Assembly (NCBI GenBank): GCA_938044775.1
Contig: CALIOE010000122.1
Span: 1-32,974, forward strand
Source of the DNA: an uncultured Rhizobiaceae group bacterium
GTDB lineage: Bacteria; Pseudomonadota; Alphaproteobacteria; Rhizobiales; Rhizobiaceae
Length of the DNA stretch: 32,974 nucleotides
Direction: 5' to 3'
A program made the position numbers and the translations under genes. The notes under the pieces are model-generated. The model saw only the letters and a program-made list of their open reading frames with translations. It did no database searches and was not told where the DNA came from. Shown here in pieces: positions 1-7,887 of the stretch. The first letter of the stretch is position 1, and each line of letters begins with the position of its first letter.

Positions 1-415
1 TTGCGGCGTTTATGATTGTGCCGTTGTCACCGAAGTACCCAATGGGCGGATTGCCACCTGGAGAGAAATCTCCGATGCCCTGAATAAGGCCGTGATTGGT
101 GATGCTCGAGCCCGGTGAATCGATCATCCAAACGCCGAAAATACCGATCAGCTGGCCCGTTTCTCCAATCGTAATGTTGTGTCCACTGCCATAGTCTAAT
201 TGAAAAGCTGAACTCTGAGCTGTGCGTATGGTCCCTTCGATATTAAACGAAACATTGACGGCGCCATCGGCATACACACCCTGATATGGCGAGTCTGGGT
301 CATATTCCGCCAATGTGTTTTCAATGGTAATTCCGGCAAGCAAGTTGTAGGTCGTGTCGCTTTCAGGAACGAGCTGGATGCCCTCGCCAATCATATTTTC
401 GGTAATATCAACCAT
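1..415 (-). CDS. RTX-type secreted protein, N-terminal part (cut by window start)
   Basis: This is the first 138 codons of a protein running off the left edge. Its start, MVDITENMIGEGIQLVP, is clearly related to the start of the intact RTX protein at 4579 (MIDLTEDMIGEGHQLVP). The similarity continues through a TTYNL motif, a GHNIT motif and NHGLI-type beta-helix repeats. There is no signal peptide, as expected for type I secretion substrates. The ATG at 415 is preceded by ATCCGGGGAGAGTATTCG, and the same ATCCGGGGAGA box precedes the paralogue. A 17-bp palindrome lies 76 nt upstream of the ATG. RTX repeats would be expected in the missing C-terminal part; that is inference from the paralogue. 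The gene reads in the same direction as the FkbM gene upstream of it. Confidence 0.85.
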   Translation of the reverse strand, partial: MVDITENMIGEGIQLVPESDTTYNLLAGITIENTLAEYDPDSPYQGVYADGAVNVSFNIEGTIRTAQSSAFQLDYGSGHNITIGETGQLIGIFGVWMIDSPGSSITNHGLIQGIGDFSPGGNPPIGYFGDNGTIINAA

Positions 416-491
416 CGAATACTCTCCCCGGATACAGCGCGCCTTGCGAACGCAATCAGCGAATATTCAGCACGGAAGCGATGCCTGCACA

Positions 492-508
492 TCGCCCTGT
501 TGGGGTGA
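492..508 (-). promoter_or_regulatory. 17-bp palindrome upstream of the partial RTX gene (LuxR-type operator candidate)
   Basis: On the minus strand this reads TCACCCCAACAGGGCGA, with arms related to TCACCCT-N3-AGGGTGA. It is followed directly by TGTGCAGGCA, exactly as at the site before the other RTX gene (4487-4503). A GTGCTGAAT block follows about 20 nt later (ATGCTGAAT in the paralogue). The gap to the start codon is 76 nt, against 75 nt in the paralogue. Conserved spacing and flanks argue for a functional promoter element. Binding by the neighbouring LuxR-type regulators is inferred. Confidence 0.65.
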
Positions 509-556
509 AGCGGCTCGGACGGTTAGCCCCGACATGGACGCCTGGGTCGGTATCGC

Positions 557-2194
557 TCAGGCGAAGGCTGCCTGATAGGTGGCCAGGAAGTTGGATTTTT
601 CGCGCTCATCGTGGAGCCGCAGGCATTCCGCAGTCACATCATATTTGCGATACATCTCGTGCAGGAGGGTGGCCACTTTAAGCAATTCCTGAGAATCCAG
701 CCTGTCGAGATCGTCAAGATGTTTGATATAGATAAAGTCTGACCAAAGAAGACGACCGGGATGATAAGAACCCTCTCCGCAACCGCTCATTGCGCCATAG
801 GTCTGATGGCCGGGATCATGTAAATCAAGGAGCCCAAAGTCTGATTGTCGCATCATTTCATCGATTGCGGAGAACTGAACTTCGCCGCTATAGACCTCGG
901 CGAATTCGGCTTCCAGCTGGCAGACAAGCGTTTTCGACAAGGTATCGGTGGCATTTGAAATCACGTCAAAGGTGCCCCCCTGAACGTCGATCTTCAACAA
1001 ATCCACAGTCGATTTCGCCCAGGACCTGCCCTTGCAAACATCGTCCAGGCGTTGCGTTTTCACGGGGATCGTCTCGACCGTTTCCAGCGAATCCTTGAGC
1101 AGGCCAAACGGTGCCGCAACTTTGGCGTTCCCCCGATAGAGCGATGACGTTGGACCGTAGCGATTGACATGGAAGGTGGCCGTTTCGCCAGTTCCAATGA
1201 AGCAGGGCAGCGTAAGTTGACGCGACCGCGATCCCGGAAACCGGATTTTCCTCATGCGGGCTTTGCCGGCCGGTACTTTACTGAATGGGTCGAAACGAAC
1301 CAGATGACACTTGTGCGATTTGAGAACCGGCGCATAGACATCGTTCTGGAATTCCAGGGCTTCGGCACCGACATCAACGATGACGAACCCGCGATCCTCG
1401 CCCTGGGGATCATCCAGCACCGGCATTTCAATCGTTTGCCTCAGATAACCCCGAACCGCGCGAAATCGCTCCGACGAATGCAGGTTCGGATAGAGGCGCG
1501 CTGCTCCGCGTAAGACTGCCAAAAGACTGTTTCCGCGTTCAAGGAGTTGAAGAATTGCCCGGCTCATTTCTTCCGGAGGGAGGCGGCCGAACAGGAAGGT
1601 CGAGCAGAACTCAGACATGTAGGATGCAAGTTCTTTTCGAGAATTGTGGTCAAGTCTGCCAATCCATCCGGCAATGTGCTTCCGTTGTCCTTCGGACTTT
1701 TCCAGAAAGGCGACGGATTCGGATTCGATGCCTTGCGCCGTGCTGTTGCTGGCGTCCAGCAATTGCTGATAATATGCCGACATCTCCTCAAGAGAGGTAT
1801 CATACTGCGAGGTCAGCGCGCTGATCGCCGTTTCGCGCGCCTCCTTCTCCCGTTCGACTTCGAGGGTGAGTGCTGCAACGTGAGACGATGCCTGCTCCAG
1901 AGATTTTGTTGCCTTCCCCTGCTGTGCTCTCAACCGTTCAACCATGGCAAGTTGGGATTGAACATGGTGCTCGGCGGTCTGTAGTTTTTGCAGCGCATCG
2001 CTCAGCATTGGCGCCGGTACACCACCACATAGTGCCCAGAACAGACCATGGTTGCGTCTGAGGCTCAGAAACTGATGCAGTTGCTGAAGCCGATTTGAGC
2101 TTATCCGATTCCGAACCGCCCTTTTCAGGGTTCGCCAGGAGCGCAACCTTGCCAGGCGGCGGATCCACGAATTTCGGATCAAACTGGTGCCCAT
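557..2194 (-). CDS. FkbM-family methyltransferase with long coiled-coil N-terminus
   Basis: This 545-residue protein has two parts. Residues about 65-170 are rich in Glu, Gln, Ala and Lys in heptad-like order and look like a coiled coil. From about residue 268 there is a SAM-binding FkbM-type domain. It has the glycine motif VIVDVGA (271-277), an acidic end of beta-2 in RFDP (300-303), and the family signature LLKIDVQGGTFDVISNA (399-415). FkbM enzymes O-methylate sugars, lipids or polyketides; the acceptor here is unknown. The ATG at 2194 has a weak ribosome site (AGGGA) further upstream than usual. The 193-nt leader begins at a perfect 17-bp palindrome (2388-2404), which ties the gene to the LuxR/RTX module. 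It may modify a glycan or the secreted RTX proteins, but that is speculation. Confidence 0.85.
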   Translation of the reverse strand: MGTSLIRNSWIRRLARLRSWRTLKRAVRNRISSNRLQQLHQFLSLRRNHGLFWALCGGVPAPMLSDALQKLQTAEHHVQSQLAMVERLRAQQGKATKSLEQASSHVAALTLEVEREKEARETAISALTSQYDTSLEEMSAYYQQLLDASNSTAQGIESESVAFLEKSEGQRKHIAGWIGRLDHNSRKELASYMSEFCSTFLFGRLPPEEMSRAILQLLERGNSLLAVLRGAARLYPNLHSSERFRAVRGYLRQTIEMPVLDDPQGEDRGFVIVDVGAEALEFQNDVYAPVLKSHKCHLVRFDPFSKVPAGKARMRKIRFPGSRSRQLTLPCFIGTGETATFHVNRYGPTSSLYRGNAKVAAPFGLLKDSLETVETIPVKTQRLDDVCKGRSWAKSTVDLLKIDVQGGTFDVISNATDTLSKTLVCQLEAEFAEVYSGEVQFSAIDEMMRQSDFGLLDLHDPGHQTYGAMSGCGEGSYHPGRLLWSDFIYIKHLDDLDRLDSQELLKVATLLHEMYRKYDVTAECLRLHDEREKSNFLATYQAAFA

Positions 2195-2387
2195 TTGATT
2201 TCGATCGTTCCCTGGTTAGCCAAATGCAGGAGGTTTCATCGGTAGAGGCATGAGGCGGTGCTTGTGCTTTCTTCGGCCGTGATCGAAAAAAAACCTGGTC
2301 CGCGCGAAGTGACTGATGGAGCGAGTTGCGCAACGATGCACGGGCAAGGTCTATGGTGGAGTCTAGTCAAGCTCCGGTTCCCTGGGA

Positions 2388-2404
2388 TCACCCTTCAAGG
2401 GTGA
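2388..2404 (-). promoter_or_regulatory. Perfect 17-bp palindrome upstream of the FkbM gene
   Basis: The sequence TCACCCTTCAAGGGTGA has perfect 8-bp arms around one central base. Its outer seven bases on each side are identical to those of the site at 3000-3016. It ends 193 nt before the FkbM start. On the minus strand a CTTGACTAGACT stretch follows at the distance where a -10 element would fall if the palindrome sat near -42. Assigning it to the FkbM promoter is inference; no other convincing gene start lies near it. Confidence 0.65.
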
Positions 2405-2474
2405 GTACGCCTGGTTTTGTGCTGACACGATCGACGAATGTTGGGAGCCTGGGTTGATTGTTCCTGCCGCCCCC

Positions 2475-2828
2475 TCAAGCGCCAAACACCAGTTCCCTGA
2501 TGTATCCAACGCTCAGGACATGAGTCTTTGGCCGCACTTCCGCTGCGGGTGTGGCGGCGATCCGGCGAATCTCATCGAGACAATCCAGACAGACAGCTCT
2601 GGGCGTTTCGGCAAAGACATCCATCTCCATCTGATACCACTCGGTCATGGACAGAATGCCGCCAGAAAAACGGTCATGCGCGGCCACGAACCGCTCGTCG
2701 TTTTGCAGAGCCTGCCGAATCCCCGACAAGGCGCGAAACGCGCCTTCGCAGCTCTCGAATGAATTGGTGCTGTTCATGTTCTCAATGATCGTAAGGGCAG
2801 AATTTATTGCATCGTCGAACTGATCCAT
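2475..2828 (-). CDS. Small protein of unknown function
   Basis: This 117-residue protein is not recognised. It is acidic and mostly helical in appearance (DDAINSALTIIENMN near the start, CLDCLDEIRRIAAT near residue 85). It contains three Cys residues and no signal peptide or membrane segment. I chose the ATG at 2828. The frame stays open to a TTG at 2963 (162 residues), where GGAG lies only about 3 nt before the TTG, and the extra N-terminal residues look less protein-like. It lies between the FkbM gene and the first LuxR-type regulator and is divergent from the latter. The palindrome at 3000-3016 lies between them and could serve both directions. Confidence 0.5.
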   Translation of the reverse strand: MDQFDDAINSALTIIENMNSTNSFESCEGAFRALSGIRQALQNDERFVAAHDRFSGGILSMTEWYQMEMDVFAETPRAVCLDCLDEIRRIAATPAAEVRPKTHVLSVGYIRELVFGA

Positions 2829-2999
2829 CGTGCAGTCATTTTGCAGCACACGAAACACCAACGCGTCACCTTGCCCGGGTGAGCAATCTTCGGGTTCCAG
2901 CCGGCCGCACCACTCTTTTCCAGCCTGGTTCTTTTTGTCGAAAAGCCGCGGCCTGTAAGGCAAAAACTCCGCATTTCCGGACGCCGTAGGGGGGGCAAC

Positions 3000-3016
3000 T
3001 CACCCTCAAAGGGTGA
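3000..3016 (+). promoter_or_regulatory. Perfect-arm 17-bp palindrome upstream of the first LuxR-type regulator
   Basis: The sequence is TCACCCTCAAAGGGTGA, with 7-bp perfect arms around CAA. It lies 117 nt before the regulator's ATG at 3134; the paralogous regulator has its site 115 nt before its start. An AAATACA stretch about 21 nt after the site could be a -10 element, which would place the palindrome near -42, the usual position for LuxR-type activators. This suggests auto-regulation. It may also act on the divergent small gene. Confidence 0.7.
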
Positions 3017-3133
3017 TTTTACCGGCTTAAAAAGCAAATACATTCATAGCGTTAACGCGGTATGCGGTTGGGCTGAACTGGAGGGAAAGCCCTTGCGATA
3101 GATACGTCGCCTATCCTCAGGGAGTCAGGGTGT

Positions 3134-4309
3134 ATGAGAACGCAAAGTTCAGGTCCTCTCGACTTGCTTCGCCTAATCGATCGAATTTATTCCGACGCAA
3201 TAGTCGGGTCGAGCACGAACCACATCCTCGAAGAAATCAGAACCACACTGTCCCTCAATTTCTGTTCCATTGAAGTGATGGACAGCACAGCGGCAACCGC
3301 CGCCTGTGCGGCAGGGGGCGTACATGTCGGGCTTGATCCTGACGACGTGAAAATCTCCGTTGCGCCAACGGTCAATGTGAGTGCGGGAAAGCTACTTGAG
3401 CGATACACAACACGCGTGTTTGGCGTCGATCCACTGCGCAGGTTTGCCGTAGAAAACGGATCGACCGGATTTCTAAACCTGCAAAGCGAACTGTACGGCA
3501 GAAGAATCATCGACACCGACTATTACAATGAATTTGCAAAACTGACCGGAGCAGAGAATTTCTTCAGGACTGTTGTTTGCCTGGGAGGCAACCGCAGCGT
3601 TGGAATTTCGTTTGACAAAGGCAGATCGGCTGGTGGCTTTTCGACTTCGGAAAAGACCATGATTCATGGAATAATCCCCCATCTGAAAAATGCATCCATT
3701 ATCGATCGTGTTGTAAAGTCATCAGAGGCGAACGACCGGGAAATATTGAGATCACAGCAACAGCAAGGCAAATGCGGATTCGTTTTGGACGCCTTGGGCA
3801 ACGTCGTTTCAATGAACGAAAACGGCAGGGAACTGGCTTCATTGTCGATTGGTGTTGAACTCGACGATGGAGCGCTGAAGTTTGCAGATGCGGATGCTCA
3901 GGAGTCCATAGATTCGTTTCTTTTGCGGTGCCCCAAATCGGACCCGTCCAGCCAAACGTCTCAATTGATTGAGTTCCCGCTCAGGCTGCGTGGCTTTCCC
4001 ATTCATCTTCGATGTCGTGCCATCAGGAAAACCCTGAATTTCAGCGCCCAGGACCTCAACAAGAGATTTGCCGTGCTTGAAGTCGCTTCAAACTGGAAGC
4101 AGGGGTGGGCCCCAATACGCGACGTATTGAATTGCGACGTTCTAACTCTTCGAGAGAAACAGGTCTTGTTTTCACTGATCCGTAATCCGCGCGAAAACGA
4201 AGCAGCAGAAGAGCTTGAGATCAGACTGAGTACTTTAAGAACACATCGAAAACGCCTCTACAGCAAGATGCAGTTGGAAAACCGCAGAATGCTGATCGAT
4301 CGGTTTTAG
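3134..4309 (+). CDS. LuxR/GerE-family transcriptional regulator with PAS-like region (paralogue 1)
   Basis: This 391-residue regulator has a C-terminal GerE-type helix-turn-helix at about 336-391. The motif LTLREKQVLF opens it, followed by AAEELEIRLSTLRTHRKRLY and a terminal KMQLENRRMLID, matching the LuxR pattern of REKEVL / T-hR--hY-K. A PAS-like segment (CGFVLDALGNVVSMNENGREL) begins near residue 214. The N-terminal 200 residues (RIYSDAIVGSS, DPLRRFAVENGSTGFLNLQSELYG) are shared with the second regulator at 6164-7342. I see no autoinducer-domain signature, so the signal is unknown. GGAGTCAGGG precedes the ATG. Transcription probably starts from the palindrome promoter at 3000-3016, implying self- or cross-regulation. 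Confidence 0.9.
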   Translation: MRTQSSGPLDLLRLIDRIYSDAIVGSSTNHILEEIRTTLSLNFCSIEVMDSTAATAACAAGGVHVGLDPDDVKISVAPTVNVSAGKLLERYTTRVFGVDPLRRFAVENGSTGFLNLQSELYGRRIIDTDYYNEFAKLTGAENFFRTVVCLGGNRSVGISFDKGRSAGGFSTSEKTMIHGIIPHLKNASIIDRVVKSSEANDREILRSQQQQGKCGFVLDALGNVVSMNENGRELASLSIGVELDDGALKFADADAQESIDSFLLRCPKSDPSSQTSQLIEFPLRLRGFPIHLRCRAIRKTLNFSAQDLNKRFAVLEVASNWKQGWAPIRDVLNCDVLTLREKQVLFSLIRNPRENEAAEELEIRLSTLRTHRKRLYSKMQLENRRMLIDRF

Positions 4310-4486
4310 CCACCACCCGATCGGCTCCCAGGTCGGAGCTTCGTCGGCCGGCCTGCTTTTGACCCTGGAAGCTGAGGTGCCGTCATGGATGCAAATTGGG
4401 CCGGTCGGGTCCGCTGTGGTTTACCAGAGCCCAGCAAAGTTCAGTGAGCCAACCCCCTTCACCAAGATCAAAGACGGCCCATCCTG
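4310..4486. other. Intergenic stretch between regulator 1 and the RTX gene
   Basis: No gene is supported here. No clear hairpin followed by a T-run is seen after the regulator's stop codon. Short ORFs in this stretch have no ribosome site or protein-like composition. The useful content is at its right end, where the RTX promoter palindrome begins. Confidence 0.5.
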
Positions 4487-4503
4487 TCACCCCTCCAAGG
4501 TGA
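4487..4503 (+). promoter_or_regulatory. 17-bp imperfect palindrome upstream of the intact RTX gene
   Basis: The sequence TCACCCCTCCAAGGTGA keeps the outer TCACC/GGTGA arms in the same 17-bp frame as the other four sites. It is followed by TGTGCAGGCA and, about 20 nt on, ATGCTGAAT; both blocks recur before the partial RTX gene at 1-415. The distance to the ATG at 4579 is 75 nt. The inner positions deviate from the perfect sites, which could mean weaker binding by the regulators. Confidence 0.65.
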
Positions 4504-4578
4504 TGTGCAGGCACCATCCACATGCTGAATTTCTCCGGCGTACCACCGCCGCGTTCCAATATCCGGGGAGACTTTTTT

Positions 4579-6045
4579 ATGATTGATTTGACCGAAGACA
4601 TGATCGGCGAGGGCCATCAGCTCGTCCCCGTCAGCAACACGACCTACAACCTGTTTGAGGGCGTCGTCTATCAAAGTACCAACAATCACGTCATCGCTGA
4701 CTCCCACATACCGGCTGACAATGTCACCTTCAATCTGAATGGAATCGTCACTGCCGGCGCTGCGGACCGCCATGCCGTCTACTTCCAGGATGGTGGTGGA
4801 CACAACATCACCGTCGGCGCAACCGGCGAGCTGACCGGGTATTATGGATTGTCGCTGCAAGGGTCCTTTGCTTCGACAGTCATCAACAATGGACTCATCC
4901 GATCTTCCGATCCTGATTTGGGTGTGGGCCTGGTTTACTTTGGTGGCGAGGGCAATGTCACGAACACGACGACGGGATCAATTGTGGGCAGTGTTGGTGT
5001 GTTTATTGGCGGTGGTCTGGATAACACATTCATCAATGACGGAGTTGTCGCTGGCTCTTTGTCCGGCATTAGGTTCACCGGAACCGGCAGTTTCATCAAC
5101 AATGGCACCGTCACTGGAGAGCAGTTTGGTATTCTGACCTCCGATTCCGATATCTCATTCGTGAACACAGGCAGTATTATTTCACAGTCGGGGGAAGACG
5201 GCGCTGCAATTGTCATTGGCGATGAGGGTGACGGTCCGGACATGCTGATCGAGAATTCCGGTTTCATTTCGGGTGGAATTGCTTTTGATGGAAGCAGCTC
5301 TAACGAGACCTTCTGGAACATTGGCCCCAATGGAATGGTGGTGGGTGACGTCTTTCTTCGCGAGGGTGATGATACATTCCGAAATTTCTCCGCCAATTCA
5401 ATTAACGGGGATGTCCGTGGTGGAAGTGGTGATGACCGGTTCTTTGGCGGCGCAGGAACAGAGCGCTTCTACGGCGATGACGGCGATGACTATTTCGAAC
5501 TCGGTGGTGGACAGGACATCGCATTCGGCGGAGCCGGGGATGACATTACCTTCGGGCTTGATGGCGAAGACACGATCTATGGTGGTGCGGGTGACGATAT
5601 CCTGCACGGAAACCGTGAAAACGACCACATCTACGGTAACTCAGGTAACGACTTCCTGTTTGGCGGGTTTCACAACGACTTTCTTGCCGGCGGTGCCGAT
5701 GACGACTTTTTGTACGGCAGCCTCAACAATGATGTTCTGTATGGTGGTACAGGCGATGACAATCTCTTTGGTGGCCCAAGCGCAGATGTCTTAACAGGTG
5801 GGCTTGGCTTCGACAGGTTCGTCCAGATCGGGTTTTTTGGTGATGATGATGTGATCACTGACTTTGTTCAGGGCGAGGATCTCATCGTGTTGAGGAACGT
5901 TGCCGGGCTGAATGATGTGATCCAGGCCGCAACCGATGTTGACGGAGATACCTTCATCGACTTCGGGACCAATCAAAGCTTCACCATTGAGGGAATAAAT
6001 ACGATTGAACTCACATCCAACGATTTCGAGTTTACCTTCCTTTAA
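4579..6045 (+). CDS. RTX calcium-binding beta-roll protein with N-terminal beta-helix repeats
   Basis: This 488-residue protein has two repeat regions. Residues about 60-275 carry repeated N-[NT]-G-x-[IVL] units (VINNGLI, FINNGTV, FVNTGSI) typical of right-handed beta-helices. Residues about 281-415 carry RTX nonapeptides (GGSGDDRFFGG, GGAGDDITFG, GGAGDDILHG, YGNSGNDFLFGG, GGTGDDNLFGG) that fold with calcium. The C-terminal TDFVQGEDLIVL block is usual after RTX repeats in type I secretion substrates. There is no signal peptide, and no exporter gene is visible in the window. I chose the ATG at 4579 because GGGGAG lies 8 nt before it and the N-terminus then aligns with the paralogue at 1-415; an earlier in-frame ATG at 4522 lacks this support. 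It is probably a surface or extracellular protein; no catalytic domain is seen. Confidence 0.9.
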   Translation: MIDLTEDMIGEGHQLVPVSNTTYNLFEGVVYQSTNNHVIADSHIPADNVTFNLNGIVTAGAADRHAVYFQDGGGHNITVGATGELTGYYGLSLQGSFASTVINNGLIRSSDPDLGVGLVYFGGEGNVTNTTTGSIVGSVGVFIGGGLDNTFINDGVVAGSLSGIRFTGTGSFINNGTVTGEQFGILTSDSDISFVNTGSIISQSGEDGAAIVIGDEGDGPDMLIENSGFISGGIAFDGSSSNETFWNIGPNGMVVGDVFLREGDDTFRNFSANSINGDVRGGSGDDRFFGGAGTERFYGDDGDDYFELGGGQDIAFGGAGDDITFGLDGEDTIYGGAGDDILHGNRENDHIYGNSGNDFLFGGFHNDFLAGGADDDFLYGSLNNDVLYGGTGDDNLFGGPSADVLTGGLGFDRFVQIGFFGDDDVITDFVQGEDLIVLRNVAGLNDVIQAATDVDGDTFIDFGTNQSFTIEGINTIELTSNDFEFTFL

Positions 6046-6163
6046 ACTGAGCTTTGACCACATCGCATCGCTGCGGACCGTGCTCAAATAAACAGGGACT
6101 GCTGTTGGTTCTCTGAGCCAGCAAAAACAGCTACCAGACGACCGGTCAGTGCGGAGGCATGTG

Positions 6164-7342
6164 TCAGAAGCTGCTCATCAACATCTGCCGGCTGTCCACG
6201 TCCATCTTTTCATACAGACGTTTACGATGGGTACGAAGTGTATTCAGTCCGATGCTCAGCTCTTCTGCTGCTTTGACCTCGCTGAGATGACTCATCAGCG
6301 AGAATGCAACCTGTTTCTCTCTCATGGTCAGATTTTCACAGTGGATGGTGTCTCGAATTGCCGGCCATCCACGATCCCAGGGAGAAGAAATCTCAAGCAC
6401 GGCAAAACTCCAGCTACGATCCTGGGTGCTGAAGTCCAACCCCTTCTTCATCGCCCTGCAATTGAGAACGATTGGAAAATCGCTCAATCTTAGCCGGAAC
6501 TCAGTGAGTTTAGGCACTTTGGCTGAACCCATTGGATTGAATTTCTGACCCAAAAACCCTTCCAGAGCTCGTTGTGCTGAAGGGTCGCAGAGCCATAGTT
6601 TGCCGTCGCGGACTTCCGGACCGTAATGAGCTCGCGTCAACTCTCTACCGTTGTCATTCATCGAAACAACATTTCCACGAGCATCCAATATAAACCCGCA
6701 CTTGTTCCGTGCCTGTTGCGCACGAAGTATTTCCTCGTCGTTGGATTCAGATGCTTCTACAACTCTGCTGATGATGGATGCATTTTTCAGATGCGGAACG
6801 ATGCTCTGAATCATACTCTGTTCATAGGGCGAAAACGCAGACTGCGACCGCTCTCGCTCCAGTGAAATTGCGATCGATGCGCCGTTCTTTAATCGAACAA
6901 TGGAGCGGTAGAAATGTTCGCTTCCGGTCTGCTTGCCAAACTGCCTGTAATAGTCGCTGTCGGCGATCGACTTGCCGAACAGTTTGCTCTGCAAATTCAA
7001 AAATCCGGTCGTCCCGTTTTTGAGGGCAAACTGTCGCAATGGATCGATCGAATGGAAGTAGCTGGCATAGGCCAGGATCGCTTCATCGCGGACCACAGGC
7101 TCAATTTGCGGACAGGAGACCAGCATGAGGTCATCGGAAGCGATCTCGCAAGGTTGCGGACCTGCACTTTCATTGCATGCGGGATTGTCGGGGTGCAGGA
7201 ATTCGAGCGAACAGATGTTGAGCGCGAACGCATCGCGGATGTTATTCAGAAATCCGTAGGCATTGGAACCTGACAAAGCATTGTCATATATCCGATTGAT
7301 AACCTGTGACAGATCAATCGAATCAAGGCTTGATTGTTTCAT
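6164..7342 (-). CDS. LuxR/GerE-family transcriptional regulator with PAS-like region (paralogue 2)
   Basis: This 392-residue regulator is a clear paralogue of the protein at 3134-4309. Shared blocks are INRIYDNALSGS, IDPLRQFALKNGTTGFLNLQ, VPHLKNASII and KCGFILDARGNVVSMNDNGREL. The C-terminal GerE-type HTH is LTMREKQVAFSL ... AAEELSIGLNTLRTHRKRLYEKM. I chose the ATG at 7342: GGAGG lies 10 nt upstream and the N-terminus then matches paralogue 1. The frame is open to an ATG at 7447, but those 35 extra residues have no counterpart and would nearly touch the operator. The gene converges on the RTX gene. Its promoter palindrome (7458-7474) lies 115 nt before the start. Confidence 0.9.
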   Translation of the reverse strand: MKQSSLDSIDLSQVINRIYDNALSGSNAYGFLNNIRDAFALNICSLEFLHPDNPACNESAGPQPCEIASDDLMLVSCPQIEPVVRDEAILAYASYFHSIDPLRQFALKNGTTGFLNLQSKLFGKSIADSDYYRQFGKQTGSEHFYRSIVRLKNGASIAISLERERSQSAFSPYEQSMIQSIVPHLKNASIISRVVEASESNDEEILRAQQARNKCGFILDARGNVVSMNDNGRELTRAHYGPEVRDGKLWLCDPSAQRALEGFLGQKFNPMGSAKVPKLTEFRLRLSDFPIVLNCRAMKKGLDFSTQDRSWSFAVLEISSPWDRGWPAIRDTIHCENLTMREKQVAFSLMSHLSEVKAAEELSIGLNTLRTHRKRLYEKMDVDSRQMLMSSF

Positions 7343-7457
7343 GTTCGAAAGTCCTCCGAGGCAAGAAGGGTCGGCACTGGAAATGCCTGCAACCCGGACA
7401 AACCCGGTCCGGTGGTCGGCATTTTCGGAACCATAGTTCAACGTCAAATGCCCAGCG

Positions 7458-7474
7458 TCACCTCTGGTGGGTGA
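7458..7474 (-). promoter_or_regulatory. 17-bp imperfect palindrome upstream of the second LuxR-type regulator
   Basis: On the minus strand this reads TCACCCACCAGAGGTGA, with perfect TCACC/GGTGA outer arms and two unpaired inner positions. It is 115 nt before the ATG of the regulator at 7342, against 117 nt for the paralogous regulator. A GTTGAACTATGG stretch about 17-27 nt downstream could hold the -10 element. Auto- or cross-regulation by the two LuxR-type proteins is inferred from position only. Confidence 0.6.
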
Positions 7475-7887
7475 GAAGCATTGCGTTCGGCCGGAGCATC
7501 AGAATGGAAAGCCGTTCAATTGATCTGCTCTTTCCTGCAGGCAGTCTAGCGCAAGAGGTGAATTTGGCAAAACTCAAAGGTTTCAGGCATGTAGCGTGCC
7601 GCGCAGGCTCTCGGTCGCATTGGCAATGAACACTGCCCAGTCTCGCAAAGCGTTTTGCAATGCGCCTGGGAATTGGGCTTCCGCACAGATGAGGTTACCC
7701 GTTTGAGGGCTGGTTATGACGCGGGGTTTGGTTCTTAATGTCAGCACAGATTATGTCCACGCGGTCAGTTGAGTTTTTCACTTAGCACAGGGCCTCGCAC
7801 AGGGCCTCCGGGGCTGACCGCGGGGTCATCACGGTGCTCTGACCGGTCCTGGATCGACGAAGTTGTTTCACCGGAGATGGCTGCAGC
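7475..7887. other. Intergenic stretch without a supported gene
   Basis: No coding region is convincing on either strand. The only structure noted is a perfect tandem duplication of GCACAGGGCCTC at 7785-7808. The segment separates the LuxR/RTX module from an orphan phage-like gene and may be a junction of acquired DNA; that is inference. Confidence 0.4.
7785..7808. repeat. Two tandem 12-bp direct repeats
   Basis: GCACAGGGCCTC occurs twice with no spacer (7785-7796 and 7797-7808). No mobile element borders are visible around it. It could be a slippage duplication. Confidence 0.6.

Noticed and set aside
4935..5396. Long minus-strand ORF (153 codons) inside the RTX gene
   Set aside because: It is the antisense shadow of a repeat-rich gene: low-complexity Ser/Pro/Thr composition, no ribosome site, and the plus strand has clear RTX repeats.
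6085..6120. Hairpin between the convergent RTX and second regulator genes
   Set aside because: The stem needs wobble pairs and no T-run follows on either strand, so I do not call a terminator.
7342..7447. Longer N-terminus for the second LuxR-type regulator
   Set aside because: The extra 35 residues have no counterpart in the paralogue, and the internal ATG has a strong GGAGG ribosome site; the shorter start also gives the conserved operator spacing.
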